From Prostheceraeus crozeri (Eukaryota; Platyhelminthes; Polycladida; Euryleptidae): 64,000 nt of DNA. The notes below the pieces were generated by a model that searched no databases, was not told the DNA's origin, and saw only the letters and a program-made list of their open reading frames with translations. The DNA lies in NCBI GenBank assembly GCA_907163375.1, contig CAJQUW010007817.1, forward strand, positions 124,001 through 188,000, in the 5' to 3' direction. The translations under genes and the position numbers were made by a program. Positions 52,375 to 62,561 of the stretch are shown piece after piece; within the stretch, counting starts at the first letter, position 1; every line of letters begins with the position of its first letter.

Positions 52375-52696
52375 GATGAAAGAATGAGTAAATTGAGCGA
52401 TGTACCTTTCTTTTATACTTTTCCCAACTACCTTGATGAAATGTGAAGTTAGTATGAAGTTGGGAATGATAGAGTTGAATTCGCCGATTGTTGAGGCGCA
52501 GCCAGATGCGATTTCCAATACGTGAATGTCTTTTCATATAGAAGTATTTCAACTCCTTCATGATATGATGTAGAGATTGAAAATGACGATAAGATAAAGC
52601 AAACTCTCTTCTCACATTTCCAGTTGAATCTTTGAAATAGACGTTTCGATCATGATCCGTTTCAATACGTTGTAGGGAATCTAATTTCCAACTCAT
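52046..52696 (-). CDS. PC4-like DNA-binding protein 1, overlapping the TBP-like gene
   Basis: 216-residue ORF starting MSWKLDSLQRIETDHD. The first 105 residues are paralogous to the next gene: FKDSTGNVRREFALSYRHFQ, SLHHIMKEL and SWEKYKRKVHRSIYSF. The GIxLTxxQFxxL-like strand-helix resembles the PC4/p15 single-stranded-DNA-binding fold, though weakly. The C-terminal 109 residues are Ser/Thr/Gln-rich with an acidic patch and overlap the TBP-like gene in another frame; either dual coding or a lost stop. Confidence 0.45.
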   Translation of the reverse strand: MSWKLDSLQRIETDHDRNVYFKDSTGNVRREFALSYRHFQSLHHIMKELKYFYMKRHSRIGNRIWLRLNNRRIQLYHSQLHTNFTFHQGSWEKYKRKVHRSIYSFFHHEAPSLHHRQHSPSLQTLHQNRSHNIAQTPSKQQVLPGPTSNVSGEDEQFTESSTLPKWDCTDSRRPFSFIGAVNALRATKTTTSDMEEGEVCDVESDCGQYGDLYSIE

Positions 52697-52718
52697 GGTG
52701 CGTGGTAGTCATGTCTGA

Positions 52719-53087
52719 TTAAGATTTGCATAGTAGGGCGATGAACTCACGACGAATAAATGTCATGATGGAGCGATGTATGTATCTTCTATACTTCTCC
52801 CAATTGTATTTGCGAAATGAGAAACAGTTTGCGGAATGAGAATGGCAGATTTGAATTTCATTTCTGTTATGTTGAAGCCAAACTTGATCACCCAAGGAGA
52901 TGAATCTTAATGTTTCAAAATATTCCAAATCCCTCATGATATCATTGAGGTTGACAAATTGTCGCCATGTTAATGTAATACCTCTTGATGTATGACCATG
53001 AGAATTTTTGAAATGTACGTTTCCATCACGATCAACTCTGATATATTGTAGAGAGTCCAAAATCCAAGTCTTCATGATGTTATGCAA
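52719..53087 (-). CDS. PC4-like DNA-binding protein 2 (paralogue)
   Basis: Intact 122-residue ORF starting MHNIMKTWILDSLQYI. RVDRDGNVHFKNSHGHTSRG, ITLTWRQFVNLNDIMRDLEY and WEKYRRYIHRSIMTF align end to end with paralogue 1. GITLTWRQF resembles the KGISLTxxQW strand of PC4. Tandem duplication is clear; the PC4 link is tentative. It lies head to head with the structural gene at 53111, with only 23 bp between the start codons. The Met at 53072 is an alternative start. Confidence 0.5.
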   Translation of the reverse strand: MHNIMKTWILDSLQYIRVDRDGNVHFKNSHGHTSRGITLTWRQFVNLNDIMRDLEYFETLRFISLGDQVWLQHNRNEIQICHSHSANCFSFRKYNWEKYRRYIHRSIMTFIRREFIALLCKS

Positions 53088-53110
53088 AGCCGCAGATCAG
53101 CAATATAAAA

Positions 53111-54508
53111 ATGTCGTTTTATCATATTTTGCTTAGCAATGTGGCTATAAAGAGATTCGCTAGTAATCGAGTCGCACTCTTTTCTACTCCCATTGATCAT
53201 ACACAACAGCTAAATGGAAATTGGGAAGTGGGTGTCACTCAACTTGTTTATAGCAACTGTGTCTATACTTTTGATCATGAGGTAATGACTATTAATATGA
53301 GGCGTACAGCTGCTTATCAATGTGAAAAGGGGTGCCGAGTATACATTCCACAGTGGCCAAAGAAAGATCTCTTATCATGTAAAAAGTTTATATATGATTT
53401 CTTGAATAAAGCGTGTAAACATATTGTCCAATTTACTCCGCACAATGATGATCATAATTATGTACATCATGTAGTTGAGAAAGATTGGATTGTTGGTTTA
53501 AGTCCAAGTTTAAGAAATGATTTAGGTTACCTCGCTAGCGCCTTAACAAGCTATGATAATTTTAACGTTAATTACCACATAAGTGGTCATAAACAGTTAA
53601 TATATCGAGAGGAAGCTTATTATGTAGATCTTATTCCAAAAAATGAGAAGACGTTGGTGAAGAAGATTGTGATTAAGCCAAGAAAGACAAACATGACTCC
53701 TGAAACATTATTGGTGAAATTTAATTATCTCCTTCGAGTTGATGGTAAACAAGTGGCAACATTGACTTATATCAAATCATCTAATCATATTGCAATAAGT
53801 AAATTAAATGATGATGATCTAGTATTAGTTTGTTCAAAAGATTTTCATCAGTTCTTACGACATCGTTCTGCAGCTGTTCATGGAAAATCTGATATGCAAC
53901 ATTTACCATGTGAAAGGCCAAATCAATTTGATACAGAATGGACCGTATCTTTATACAGAAAGTGTGTAGAGCCTTTCGGTGGTATCTTACATGAAACAAG
54001 AGTGTTGATGCCTCGCATTATTACTTCGGTTAAATTGGTTGTAGATTATTTAAATGAAGTGATTAATAAGCAACATATTTCATTTTCTGAAAAAGAAGGT
54101 ACTTTGTCTCTCACTATAAGTGGAAAAGGTATTGAACTAATTATGGATAAAACTCTAATGGACATTTTGGGTTTTGATCAAAATATCTTTAAAAGTGGTA
54201 CTGTAACCAAAGCTAGCGGAGACATGTCGCTATCCCGTCGTATTAACTATTTTCAGATATATTCCAATATTGGTGAAGATGTACGTGTGGGAGATGTTGA
54301 AGCTCCATTGCTAGCAATGATACCATACCAGCCAAAAAGCTGCAGTATTTTATCTGAGCATACTTTCAAGAAAGTGCATTGTACAAAGCTGAAATCAAAC
54401 TACATCCCACAAATTGATAGTGCCATTTATGATGATGCTGGTGCGTTGATTCCTTTTCATAAAGATGCTGTGACAAGTATCACACTCCATTTCCGAATGA
54501 AGAGTTAA
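53111..54508 (+). CDS. Large Polinton structural-type protein, WEVG family, copy 1
   Basis: Intact 465-residue ORF. It starts with the pattern IDHTQQLNGNWEVGVTQLVY and ends with the family signature: MDILGFDQNIF, FQIYSNIGEDVRVGDVEAPL and PFHKDAVTSITLHFRMKS. This beta-rich family is widespread in animal Polintons and its function is not established; a spike or penton-associated role is plausible. It is followed 40 bp later by a paralogue. Confidence 0.65.
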   Translation: MSFYHILLSNVAIKRFASNRVALFSTPIDHTQQLNGNWEVGVTQLVYSNCVYTFDHEVMTINMRRTAAYQCEKGCRVYIPQWPKKDLLSCKKFIYDFLNKACKHIVQFTPHNDDHNYVHHVVEKDWIVGLSPSLRNDLGYLASALTSYDNFNVNYHISGHKQLIYREEAYYVDLIPKNEKTLVKKIVIKPRKTNMTPETLLVKFNYLLRVDGKQVATLTYIKSSNHIAISKLNDDDLVLVCSKDFHQFLRHRSAAVHGKSDMQHLPCERPNQFDTEWTVSLYRKCVEPFGGILHETRVLMPRIITSVKLVVDYLNEVINKQHISFSEKEGTLSLTISGKGIELIMDKTLMDILGFDQNIFKSGTVTKASGDMSLSRRINYFQIYSNIGEDVRVGDVEAPLLAMIPYQPKSCSILSEHTFKKVHCTKLKSNYIPQIDSAIYDDAGALIPFHKDAVTSITLHFRMKS

Positions 54509-54547
54509 TGCAAAAGTATGCTAATATATTTTTCCAATGTGAATAAT

Positions 54548-56068
54548 ATGGAAAGTGAAAATAAGGACTCGTTTCTAATCTACTTGCCCAGTAATGCTTC
54601 TATGAATAAATTTCCCAAAAATAAACCATCAGACTATCGAGTAGAATTAAATCGCCCACTGAATTTAGAAGGTGAATGGGAGGTTGGCGTTTCTAGTATT
54701 TGCTATGATAGCAATATTCAGAATGTGAATGATTTGGAAGAAATGATATTGACTCCTCGCACCCATGATGGAATAACGATGAATAATGCATTCCAGTTCC
54801 CATACAATTTAACATCAGATGGAAAGTGGAACTATGAATGGATTCAGATAAAATCAGATTCTTATGAACCATTTGGGAATGAGAAAATTATTAAGGCATT
54901 CAACAGTGGTAATACTTCCATCATGAAGAATAAAAATTAGAAAGCTTATGAGTTTACTATCTATCATTGGAGTGGGAGACAGTTCCTCCGCTTTCATTCT
55001 TTTACTAAAGGTCTTACGCTGAGGTTGGATAATGAATTCTATCCACATCTTGGTTTTGGTCATGGACTACATCTAACGTCAATTGCTACTGCAAATGTTA
55101 AAAAAGTTTATTCAAATCGAATCAACAAATTTCATTATAGATTTAAAATATTTGATGAAGATGTTGTAGAATGCGATGAACGCATCATTTTGAAAAAGCG
55201 TGGTGTTCAACCTTTATCACTTATTGAGTTAGTAAAACGATGGAATGAGACTGTGGGTAAGAAGTATGGAGAGAAAATTATGGCGGACAAAAATAAGTTG
55301 GTCATTCAGAAATATAATGACAAACTTACAGTTTATTTCTCTCCAACCTTGCGTCATTTTGTAAGACATTATACACCTATTATTGGAAGCGGTGTGGTGT
55401 ATGCTTCTCATGAATATCACACTAAAGCTGATTCAGTTAATGATGAATGGTGGGTGGACATCTATGGCGATCGCATCAAGAAAATTTACCACTCTTATGA
55501 AAGATCTAAAGTTGCTATCAATATAATGCCGCGTCTATATCATACAGTTGAAAGCTTCATTCATGTAGTAAATCCTTATATGCAACAGAAGTTGAAGCAT
55601 GTGATGAAAAGTAAATATGATGTAAAGACACACCACATTTCGTTTTCAATTGAAAATCAACGCGTTGTTCTGAAACTGGGTGATGACATTCAATGTCAAT
55701 TGAGTAAAAATTTGAAAAAAATCTTTGGTTTTTCAATGCTACAAACTGTGTTTGCTGCTGCGCATACGATTGGTATAGAAACACCAATGACACTTGATAA
55801 ACATGAACAGCACCTTTACATTCAAAGTGATTTGATTCTACCTATTTCTGTTGGTGAGAAAAAAGAATACATTTTGCGTGATTTCATTCATGATAAAGAC
55901 GCTTCATATGGAATAGTCGAGAAGATGTTTGAATCTATTTTCTATCATCCCGTCGTCAAACAAACTATATCCTCTATTGCTATCAAAATTACCAATGGTT
56001 TACAAGAGTGCATCCATGTGAAAGATACTAAATCCCTCGTAACTTTAGTGTTTCGGAAAACAAAGTGA
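54548..56068 (+). pseudogene. Large Polinton structural-type protein, WEVG family, copy 2
   Basis: A 507-codon frame starting MESENKDSFLIYLPSNASMN, then LNRPLNLEGEWEVGVSSICY, a TAG at 54938-54940, and a clean frame to 56068 with KNLKKIFGFSMLQTVF and HLYIQSDLILPISVGEKKEY. It is a paralogue of copy 1, diverged to low identity, so the duplication is old. One nonsense codon is the only defect. Confidence 0.65.
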
Positions 56069-56231
56069 AGTCTTTATACAACATTTATTGAAATATGTAC
56101 ATGAATGTGAAGCAATAGACTTTATACAACATCCACTGAAAATATATACATGAGCGCACTTCAATAAACATTGCTATATACAAAAAGTCTTTTTACTTCG
56201 TGAAGGGTGGAAATATACAGGGATAGGAAAA
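56069..56231. terminator. 3' region with short duplication and AATAAA
   Basis: GACTTTATACAACATCCACTG repeats (as GTCTTTATACAACATTTATTG) about 45 bp apart between 56072 and 56155. AATAAA lies near 56164. Likely polyadenylation region of the preceding gene. Confidence 0.5.
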
Positions 56232-56400
56232 ATGTCTTTCAGTGGAAAAGTCATCACATGGGGAATGTACAGATGTGGACACATATTCACGAGGAAAAAA
56301 CAATCTCATGCGATACATAAAACAACAATGTTTATCTACAGAAATCAACATCAAAATACTAAGTTAAGGATGATTATGCTAAGACGTCTCCTGAATGTGG
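56232..56400 (+). pseudogene. Zinc-finger fragment resembling the polymerase N-terminal finger
   Basis: MYRCGHIFTRKKQ (frame shifts by one base in the A run) reproduces the CGHIFTRK of the polymerase finger encoded near 60100 on the other strand. It lies next to the polymerase 3' end. Probably a diverged inverted duplicate of the polymerase 5' coding region or a lost zinc-finger gene. Confidence 0.45.
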
Positions 56401-59400
56401 TAGTGTGGGTTTAATTCTTTTGGATGGTGGTATGCCTGTATCAGGATGTCCATGTGGAAGAGATATGTTATGTCCTATCCAACACCTCTTATCCTCCCAT
56501 GCTGAAAGCGCCCGTTTCTTAAAAGTATAAGTTTTGATCTCATGCGACTTAGATTTTAAGATTGTCATATTGACAAACGTTATATTTTTATTTCTATAGG
56601 CTCCCTTGAAATTCTTATGTTTCATGATTTGCACAATGGATTTGATATGCCTTTAGCGCGCTTAATGCTATCATCACTATCCTTTAATTTCATAGAATAC
56701 ATTTTAGGGCGGAGGAGAATCATTTCAGCTATCTCCTTCCCTGCTGTTTCATCCTGAAAACAACCAAGTTTGGCCTTATTTTTGATGGAGTATAGTGGAT
56801 GATCAGCAGGATAATTTGATCTATCAAAATATCTTTCTAAAGATTTTCCTACTTCATTAAAATTTAAATCTTTTTGAGTGGCAATACCTAAAAAGAAACT
56901 ATCTGTGTCACCACCCAACAAACGAACCTCTTTTACGAGAGGACACGGTTTTAGTATTTTATAGAAGAGTTGATACATTTCAAGCTTGGAGTAATCTAGA
57001 ACAGCTTGACCAATATAGATGGGTTTGCACAACTCAACTTCAGATTTTATCATTTTAATACCTACAAGATCCTCATCGATTATGTCTCTATCGATGAATA
57101 GAGGTGATGAGGTCAATTTGTGATACTTTTGATCATCATTAACTAGTTTGTAGTTTACGCGCTTTCTAACATCCTCCATCGTCTTACCAAATAGACTGTT
57201 GTTCTTATATTTATAAAAATCTTTTTCAAAATTATTTTGGGCGAGTGCACGTTTCTGGCTGTTACTATCTATGTAGGGTTTGAGGAAGGCTTTCTGTCTA
57301 AATTTAATAATGCGGTGAACTCTTTTTAAAATCATGCCCATTTCTAAATAAAATTTTAAGATGCTAAAGTGGACTAGATAGTTTTCTTTATCATATTGAG
57401 TGAGCAAAAGTTTGCGGCAAGGCTTATACTTGGGTTGTTCACATGATTCTAAATCTTTATGAAATTGTTTCATAAAGTCGGAAACATATCTTTACTCACT
57501 TCACCTGATTCGGGTGCGAGTGGAAAATCTACGGTTTTATGTTTAATATTATTTGGATAGATTAGATCTATCTCAAAATAATATTCCCAATCACCTTCAT
57601 CTGGAATTGCTAGTATGTTAGAAGGGTTGGAGAAATGTTGAATTTCACTATCATCTAACCAGCTAAACTCAGAGTGAGGTAGCGGTTTGGATAATGAACT
57701 ACCATACAAATTATTTTGATCATAATACTTAAGATGGGTATGATCATTACCTACTGTTTCAGATTTTAACCTATGTTTATTTACAAATGTGAGACCACCG
57801 CGAATTCCTCGCTCAAATAAATTATACATCTCTGGATCTTGTAAGAGATGAATGGTCTCACCAGTCATTTTAAAAGCAGACTTAAATGATATGGCTGGTA
57901 GACTGACAAAGTGGACGCGATCTAACTTATCTTCTTCTAATGCCACTCGTCGAAACTCCTGAAATACATCAGCCAGCAAAAATACATCTAACTTAAGGTA
58001 GGCAATCATATATTCGCCAAATGTATGGCAGTCAAATTTTATCCATGCATCTTGTGCATGATCATAATCTTCAGTCTTACATTCTGCGCCGGTCAAATCA
58101 TTTTTAAATTTATCTATGGGCGGAAGAGAAGTCTCGCCGAGTTTACTAATCGCATCAAAATATGCATATGGAAAGACTCCTTTCCGTGTGATGACTTCAT
58201 CGGTTAGATTTGGATATTGTTTCTTAAGATTTTGTGTTAGTGGAAGAGACTTTAGATTTTGTACGAGAGAGGCCAGTGATGCAGTCATAAATTGGTAGGA
58301 ATCTAAAAATTTTATATCAAAATAGACCGTCTTATTTGATTTAGTTTTATCGACAGGCACTTTTGCTGTCATGGCCATAAACTTCTCTCTCGTTTGTGCT
58401 ATTACATCAAGCTTCCACTCTTTCATTTGACCTAAACCTCCTTTTATTATCATATGGCTGTCGTAGCCCTTGAAATTATGGAAAATGACGGGTAATGTAC
58501 GCCGTTTCATCCTAAGTGAAAAATTGCATTTTGAACAGAGTGCGTTTCTAAATTTACCAGTGATGTGATCATGGTCGCGCACTTTCTTAATCTTATCATC
58601 GTCAAATGTTTTCCTACATTTGGGGCAAACGCTGCAACTATCAAATTTTGCTTGATCATCTGCTGTCATATGCAATGATCTGCGATAGAGTTCACCATCA
58701 TGTTTTTGTTGAAATTTTACAGCCTGTTCGAGGAATTGTAGGAATTGGTAAATACAATCCTCACCTTGCCAGAAGCGCATTTTATTTTGCCTACTCCTAA
58801 AGTGATCATGCCATACTTCATAGCAGGAAATGGCTGCTGGTCGATGGATGTTATCATCGATATAACATTCGATGTCAGCATAGATGACACGAAGAGGACT
58901 TAGTTCATCGCCATTCTCTCTATATGAAAACTCCTTATCTTTGGGCATGCGTTCCATTTGCAGTTTAACTCGCTTACACCACTCATAATGAGTTTCAAAT
59001 TTAGTTTTCCTCCTAAAGTGGCGAATACATCTGTCGCAGTAATATAACTCTCTACTAGAGTTTTCTAAGTGGTGGTATAAGCGAGAGATTTTGGGAATAC
59101 CGCAGTAGTGCCATTCCTCACTATCATTCTGTTTTACTAATAACAGGTTTACTGTACGTTCATAACAACTCGAACGCGAGTTGTAGCACACACCCTTCAA
59201 TCCTTTTTCCCAAACATGGAGAACTATTTTAATGTTGTTCAATTTTTCAAATTTTTCTATATCTTTAATTTTCATATCGTCACTATTACAGTCATCGAAG
59301 TTTAATTCATTCTCCCACTGCCTATAGCTATATGTGCTATTTCGATTCGCATTGATGTCATTATAGTGGTGATTGGAGAGGACAGCATATTTAAAACATT

Positions 59401-60152
59401 GCGATTCGCAATCGACATTGATGACTGCTGTTTTGTTTTTTAAATTTTTTGGAAGTTTAAAGGAGCCTCGACCACTATGATTTCCTAATAAACTGATTTT
59501 AAATAAGGCGGACTCAATGCCGTCAAAAATGAGACCGCTATCGCGCTCGTTAAATTTATCAATACTTAATTTTAATCCTTGGATGTGAAAATTTATCCAA
59601 GACTCATAGTCTACAACCTCGGTTGCAGGAGAGGAGGGTATGTGAAACTCCAACCTCTCTATTATTTGTCCAGTATGGTGGTCGATTTTTACATATTTTA
59701 TTTTAAGATAGATGAGCGCCTTCATCCTAAAATTGTCTAAATTGTTGAAGAGCGCTTCTATCAATGATGAATTTTGATGAAACCATTCCTCAAAGTTAGC
59801 AATGGTTTCTGAGGAGTCCATCTGGTAGTTCCTCACTAAATTATTTATGGACACTTCAGTGAGTCGGATAGAGGAGGTGCCGTTGGTGTAGGTATCGTTC
59901 GTGTGTGTATGTTGAAGTCTGTGCGAAGATAGTTCAAAACGTGTCTCGAAAGACTGAGCGCACAAGTCGCAAGAAAAGGAGACGACGTTAACAGAATCAT
60001 CCCCACCTTCGAGATTGATGCCGGCTTAGGTCGACAAACACCTCGCTTGATGTGTCGGGTGAGATCCCATTTCCTCGTGAAGATGTGCCCACAGTCAGCA
60101 CATTCCCACTCGTTGCCATGTCGCGACAGTTCTGAGGTGGAACTCACATCAC

Positions 60153-60211
60153 CTGAAAGAGAAATCATTCTATCATCTCTGTTCAAGCCTCAGTGTATTG
60201 TTACAACCTAC
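60153..60211 (-). other. Polymerase intron 2
   Basis: CAAG|GTAGGT ... TTTCTCTTTCAG|GTGATG; 59 bp. Splicing joins phase 1 ends in the frame that leads into the first zinc finger, which supports it. Confidence 0.65.
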
Positions 60212-60272
60212 CTTGACTCAATAACTCTAAACTTTCCTCGAGAAGGGAGGGCGTTGGTGATGAAGTTGATGC

Positions 60273-60339
60273 CTGAAATTGAGGAAGATGCTATTAGCCA
60301 CACGTTTGAGGGAGATGAGAGAGGAAATCTTCAACTTAC
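60273..60339 (-). other. Polymerase intron 1, directly after the start codon
   Basis: ATG|GTAAGT ... CCTCAATTTCAG|GCATCAAC; 67 bp, the same length and position as the intron at 44276-44342. The exon it opens into begins GCATC in both genes (Met then Ala-Ser-Thr). Confidence 0.65.
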
Positions 60340-60512
60340 CATTTCAACGAAATCAAGATTAAGGTTGATACTTCAACAAGATAGAGACTTCACTCAAATT
60401 TGGAATTCACGAGATAGCAGTTCACTTGTACACCTCAAATAATAACAGAATTCGCTAGAGAACACTTCACTTATACGTCTCAAAGACAGCGCGAAATGAT
60501 ACGGATGTCACT

Positions 60513-60547
60513 TTACATATATACTTTCATATTCATCATTCATTGGC
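60513..60547 (-). promoter_or_regulatory. Polymerase promoter: CCAAT and TATA boxes
   Basis: On the minus strand, GCCAATGAATGATG is followed by GTATATATGTAAAG. The ATG lies about 170 bp downstream. The oppositely oriented gene at 60621 may share this region. Confidence 0.5.
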
Positions 60548-60620
60548 TGTTTATTCTGATTGATTGCTTGTTGATACTTAAGAATTAGAAAACATTTCAA
60601 AGTCATTATTCACAGTCAAC

Positions 60621-61070
60621 ATGACAAGCGCTCCGACAACACCAAATACAAAATTCTCTTCTCCATGCTCAACACCAAAGGCGCTCGTTGCACCAAACTC
60701 TCCAACGAAGGGGAAGGTAGAGAAGATGTACCGACTGGACAATATCAGAAAGTTATCATAACCAGCGGACGAGGAAGAGGAGAGTGTATGTGAGAAGGAG
60801 TGTCCCGACTTAACAGGCGTGAGGTGGAAGTATCTCCAGTACGATACTGACGATGTGATGGAGATCACCAGCTCGAAATTCCTCCACCAATTATGGGAGT
60901 AGTACACCCCTAACTCCCAGCCACGAACTATGGCAGAGTGGGAGTATATTGACAAAGTGAGGCTCGCAGTGGAAGAACGATTAAAGCAACTGAACTGTTT
61001 TTGTTATCTATGTGAAGCCAGACTCTGGGACGATATTGACGATGAAGACCTTTTGAAATACATACCATAA
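60621..61070 (+). pseudogene. Accessory protein of unknown function (R)
   Basis: A 149-codon frame starting MTSAPTTPNTKFSSPC, with stops at 60759-60761 (TAA) and 60900-60902 (TAG). The N-terminal part is Ser/Thr/Pro-rich; the rest reads ECPDLTGVRWKYLQYDTDD and LKQLNCFCYLCEARLWDDID. AATAAA overlaps the end. It diverges from the polymerase. No family recognised; accessory genes in this place vary among Polintons. Confidence 0.5.
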
Positions 61071-61127
61071 TAAATTTTTATTTCGTATTATCTTTGCTTT
61101 CATACTGACTTACTTGAACGGGACTTC

Positions 61128-61523
61128 AGTGGATGATTTAACCATGTATACTTTTTCATTTGGAAATAGTAGCACGCTTAGTCTAACTTGTAAATCTTAT
61201 AACATTTCATATGGGCGATGATGGTAGATGAAATAGTGTTAAATAAAATTAAGATAGCTTACATGATTCTGGGATAGCAATCGACTGCGATCCATGTGTA
61301 AAGAGCTTGTTAGACTACGGATGGGGTTAAGTGGATGATTTAACCATGCATACTTTTTCATTTGGAAATAGTAGCACGCTTAGTCTAACTTGTAAATCTT
61401 ATAACATTTCATATGGACGATGATGGTAGATGAAATAGTGTTAAATAAAAATTAAGATAGCTTACATGATTCTGGGATAGCAATCGACTGCGATCCATGT
61501 GTAAAGAACTTGTTAGACTACGG
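61128..61523. repeat. Two-copy tandem repeat, about 200 bp
   Basis: The unit begins AGTGGATGATTTAACCATG (61128 and 61330, period 202) and ends AACTTGTTAGACTACGG. The copies differ by only a few bases, so the duplication is recent. It could be part of the R element end. Confidence 0.9.
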
Positions 61524-61635
61524 AAGAGAGAAGTGTGTTATGTTGCGTGTGGCGCGTGAGTGTCCTCCCATTTCATTTCATTCATCAATTCGTCTCATTG
61601 ATAGAGACAGGTAGAACTCATGGTTCTCATAACGT

Positions 61636-62043
61636 ATGCAATGGAAAGTTTTAGGCAACCTTCGACAGTTGGCTAAATGTCGCCCTGGCGCGAATGCATA
61701 CTACGTTGAGATAGAGGCAATCACTTGCAAACATGACGCAGAGAGGTTTAACAAGATTGACCATTGCCGAATGTCCCTTGCGGTATACATAGCTACGGGT
61801 TTCACCGCCGCCCTTTACAGGAACGCCCGTCGAAAGGAAGTATTACACCGAACTTCATTTGCAACGTTCAAGTTGACTGATAGCAGATTCAACTTAATGA
61901 TAGTATTCGCCAGTCCGAAGACTGCCCAGGGCAAACCGCGTGGAGGTTCTATCATGTCTTGCCCCATGGTGGCCCTTAAGAGAGCCGGTGGTTCGTTCTC
62001 GGGAGTCGTCATCAGCAATCTTACTCCATACCGATTCTGCTGA
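61636..62043 (+). CDS. Hypothetical ORF overlapping a direct repeat
   Basis: A 135-codon open frame (MQWKVLGNLRQLAKCR ... TGFTAALYRNARRKE). Other frames through its 3' part are also open on the minus strand, so which strand codes is not clear. No family recognised. Confidence 0.25.
   Translation: MQWKVLGNLRQLAKCRPGANAYYVEIEAITCKHDAERFNKIDHCRMSLAVYIATGFTAALYRNARRKEVLHRTSFATFKLTDSRFNLMIVFASPKTAQGKPRGGSIMSCPMVALKRAGGSFSGVVISNLTPYRFC
61863..62001. repeat. 139-bp direct repeat, copy 1
   Basis: From AACGTTCAAGTTGACTGATA to GGTTCGTTCTCG; the second copy at 62344-62482 differs at only three or four positions. Confidence 0.9.
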
Positions 62044-62343
62044 GAGAGAGTCCAAACCGTTCAACCTCAGCAGTGTCGACTTCAATCCTAGTTGGTATGT
62101 GAGTGGAGGGTGGAATGTAGCACCATTCCATTGGATTGGCAACACTTGCTGTCATCGCATTGCCAATCTGAGCAAGATTGTTGTGAACTCTGTCTTGCTC
62201 CTCTATTCTAGCAAATTCATTAAATAAATTTCGCGGTCTTAACTGCGGTCAGCGAGGAGAGTTGACTGCAGCGTTTGGCGTCTCCATGATTGAAATGAAA
62301 TGAAATGAGAGGTAGTGGTTTATATACCTCTCTAATGTGATGT

Positions 62344-62482
62344 AACGTTCAAGTTGACTGATAGCAGATTCAACTTAATGATAGTATTCGCCAGTCTAAA
62401 GACTGCCCAGGGCAAACCGCGTGGAGGTTCTATCATGTCTTGCCCCATGGTGGCCCTTAAGAGAGCCGTTGGTTCGTTCTCG
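62344..62482. repeat. 139-bp direct repeat, copy 2
   Basis: See 61863-62001. On the minus strand this copy lies just after a splice-acceptor-like TTCTATTTTCAG, so it may be an exon of a gene on that strand. A matching donor ATG|GTAAGT lies at about 62550. Confidence 0.9.
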
Positions 62483-62561
62483 TCGTATCTGAAAATAGAA
62501 GGAAAAATAGATGAAATTATATTCAAGTGATAGAGATGATATTAACTTACCATAAATCAAT

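Larger units (their letters stand above)
56374..60342 (-). pseudogene. Protein-primed family B DNA polymerase (R)
   Basis: Replicates the element from terminal proteins. Three exons: ATG (60342-60340), 60272-60212, and 60152 onward. Exon 3 starts with two C2H2 fingers (CADCGHIFTRKWD and CDLCAQSFETRF) separated by a one-base frameshift near 60010. The 831-codon frame 59965-57470 holds the Polinton N-terminal domain, Exo I VIYADIECYID (residue 360), a zinc site with RDHDHITGKFRNALC (463), Exo II FHNFKGYDSH (495), Exo III YLKLDVFLLADVF (656) and motif A YYDQNNLYGS (748). A one-base loss near 57480 shifts to the frame with motif B NNSLFGKTME and motif C LGGDTDSFF. Another shift near 56640 leads to the conserved C-terminus. 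Three frameshifts in about 1270 codons. Confidence 0.9.

Noticed and set aside
53781-55793. Minus-strand ORFs opposite the two WEVG-family genes
   Set aside because: Shadows of long plus-strand genes whose C-terminal family signatures are clear.
60047-60442. Plus-strand ORF of 131 codons opposite the polymerase 5' end
   Set aside because: It covers the polymerase zinc finger, both introns and the leader on the other strand; splice signals and zinc-finger coding on the minus strand are stronger evidence.
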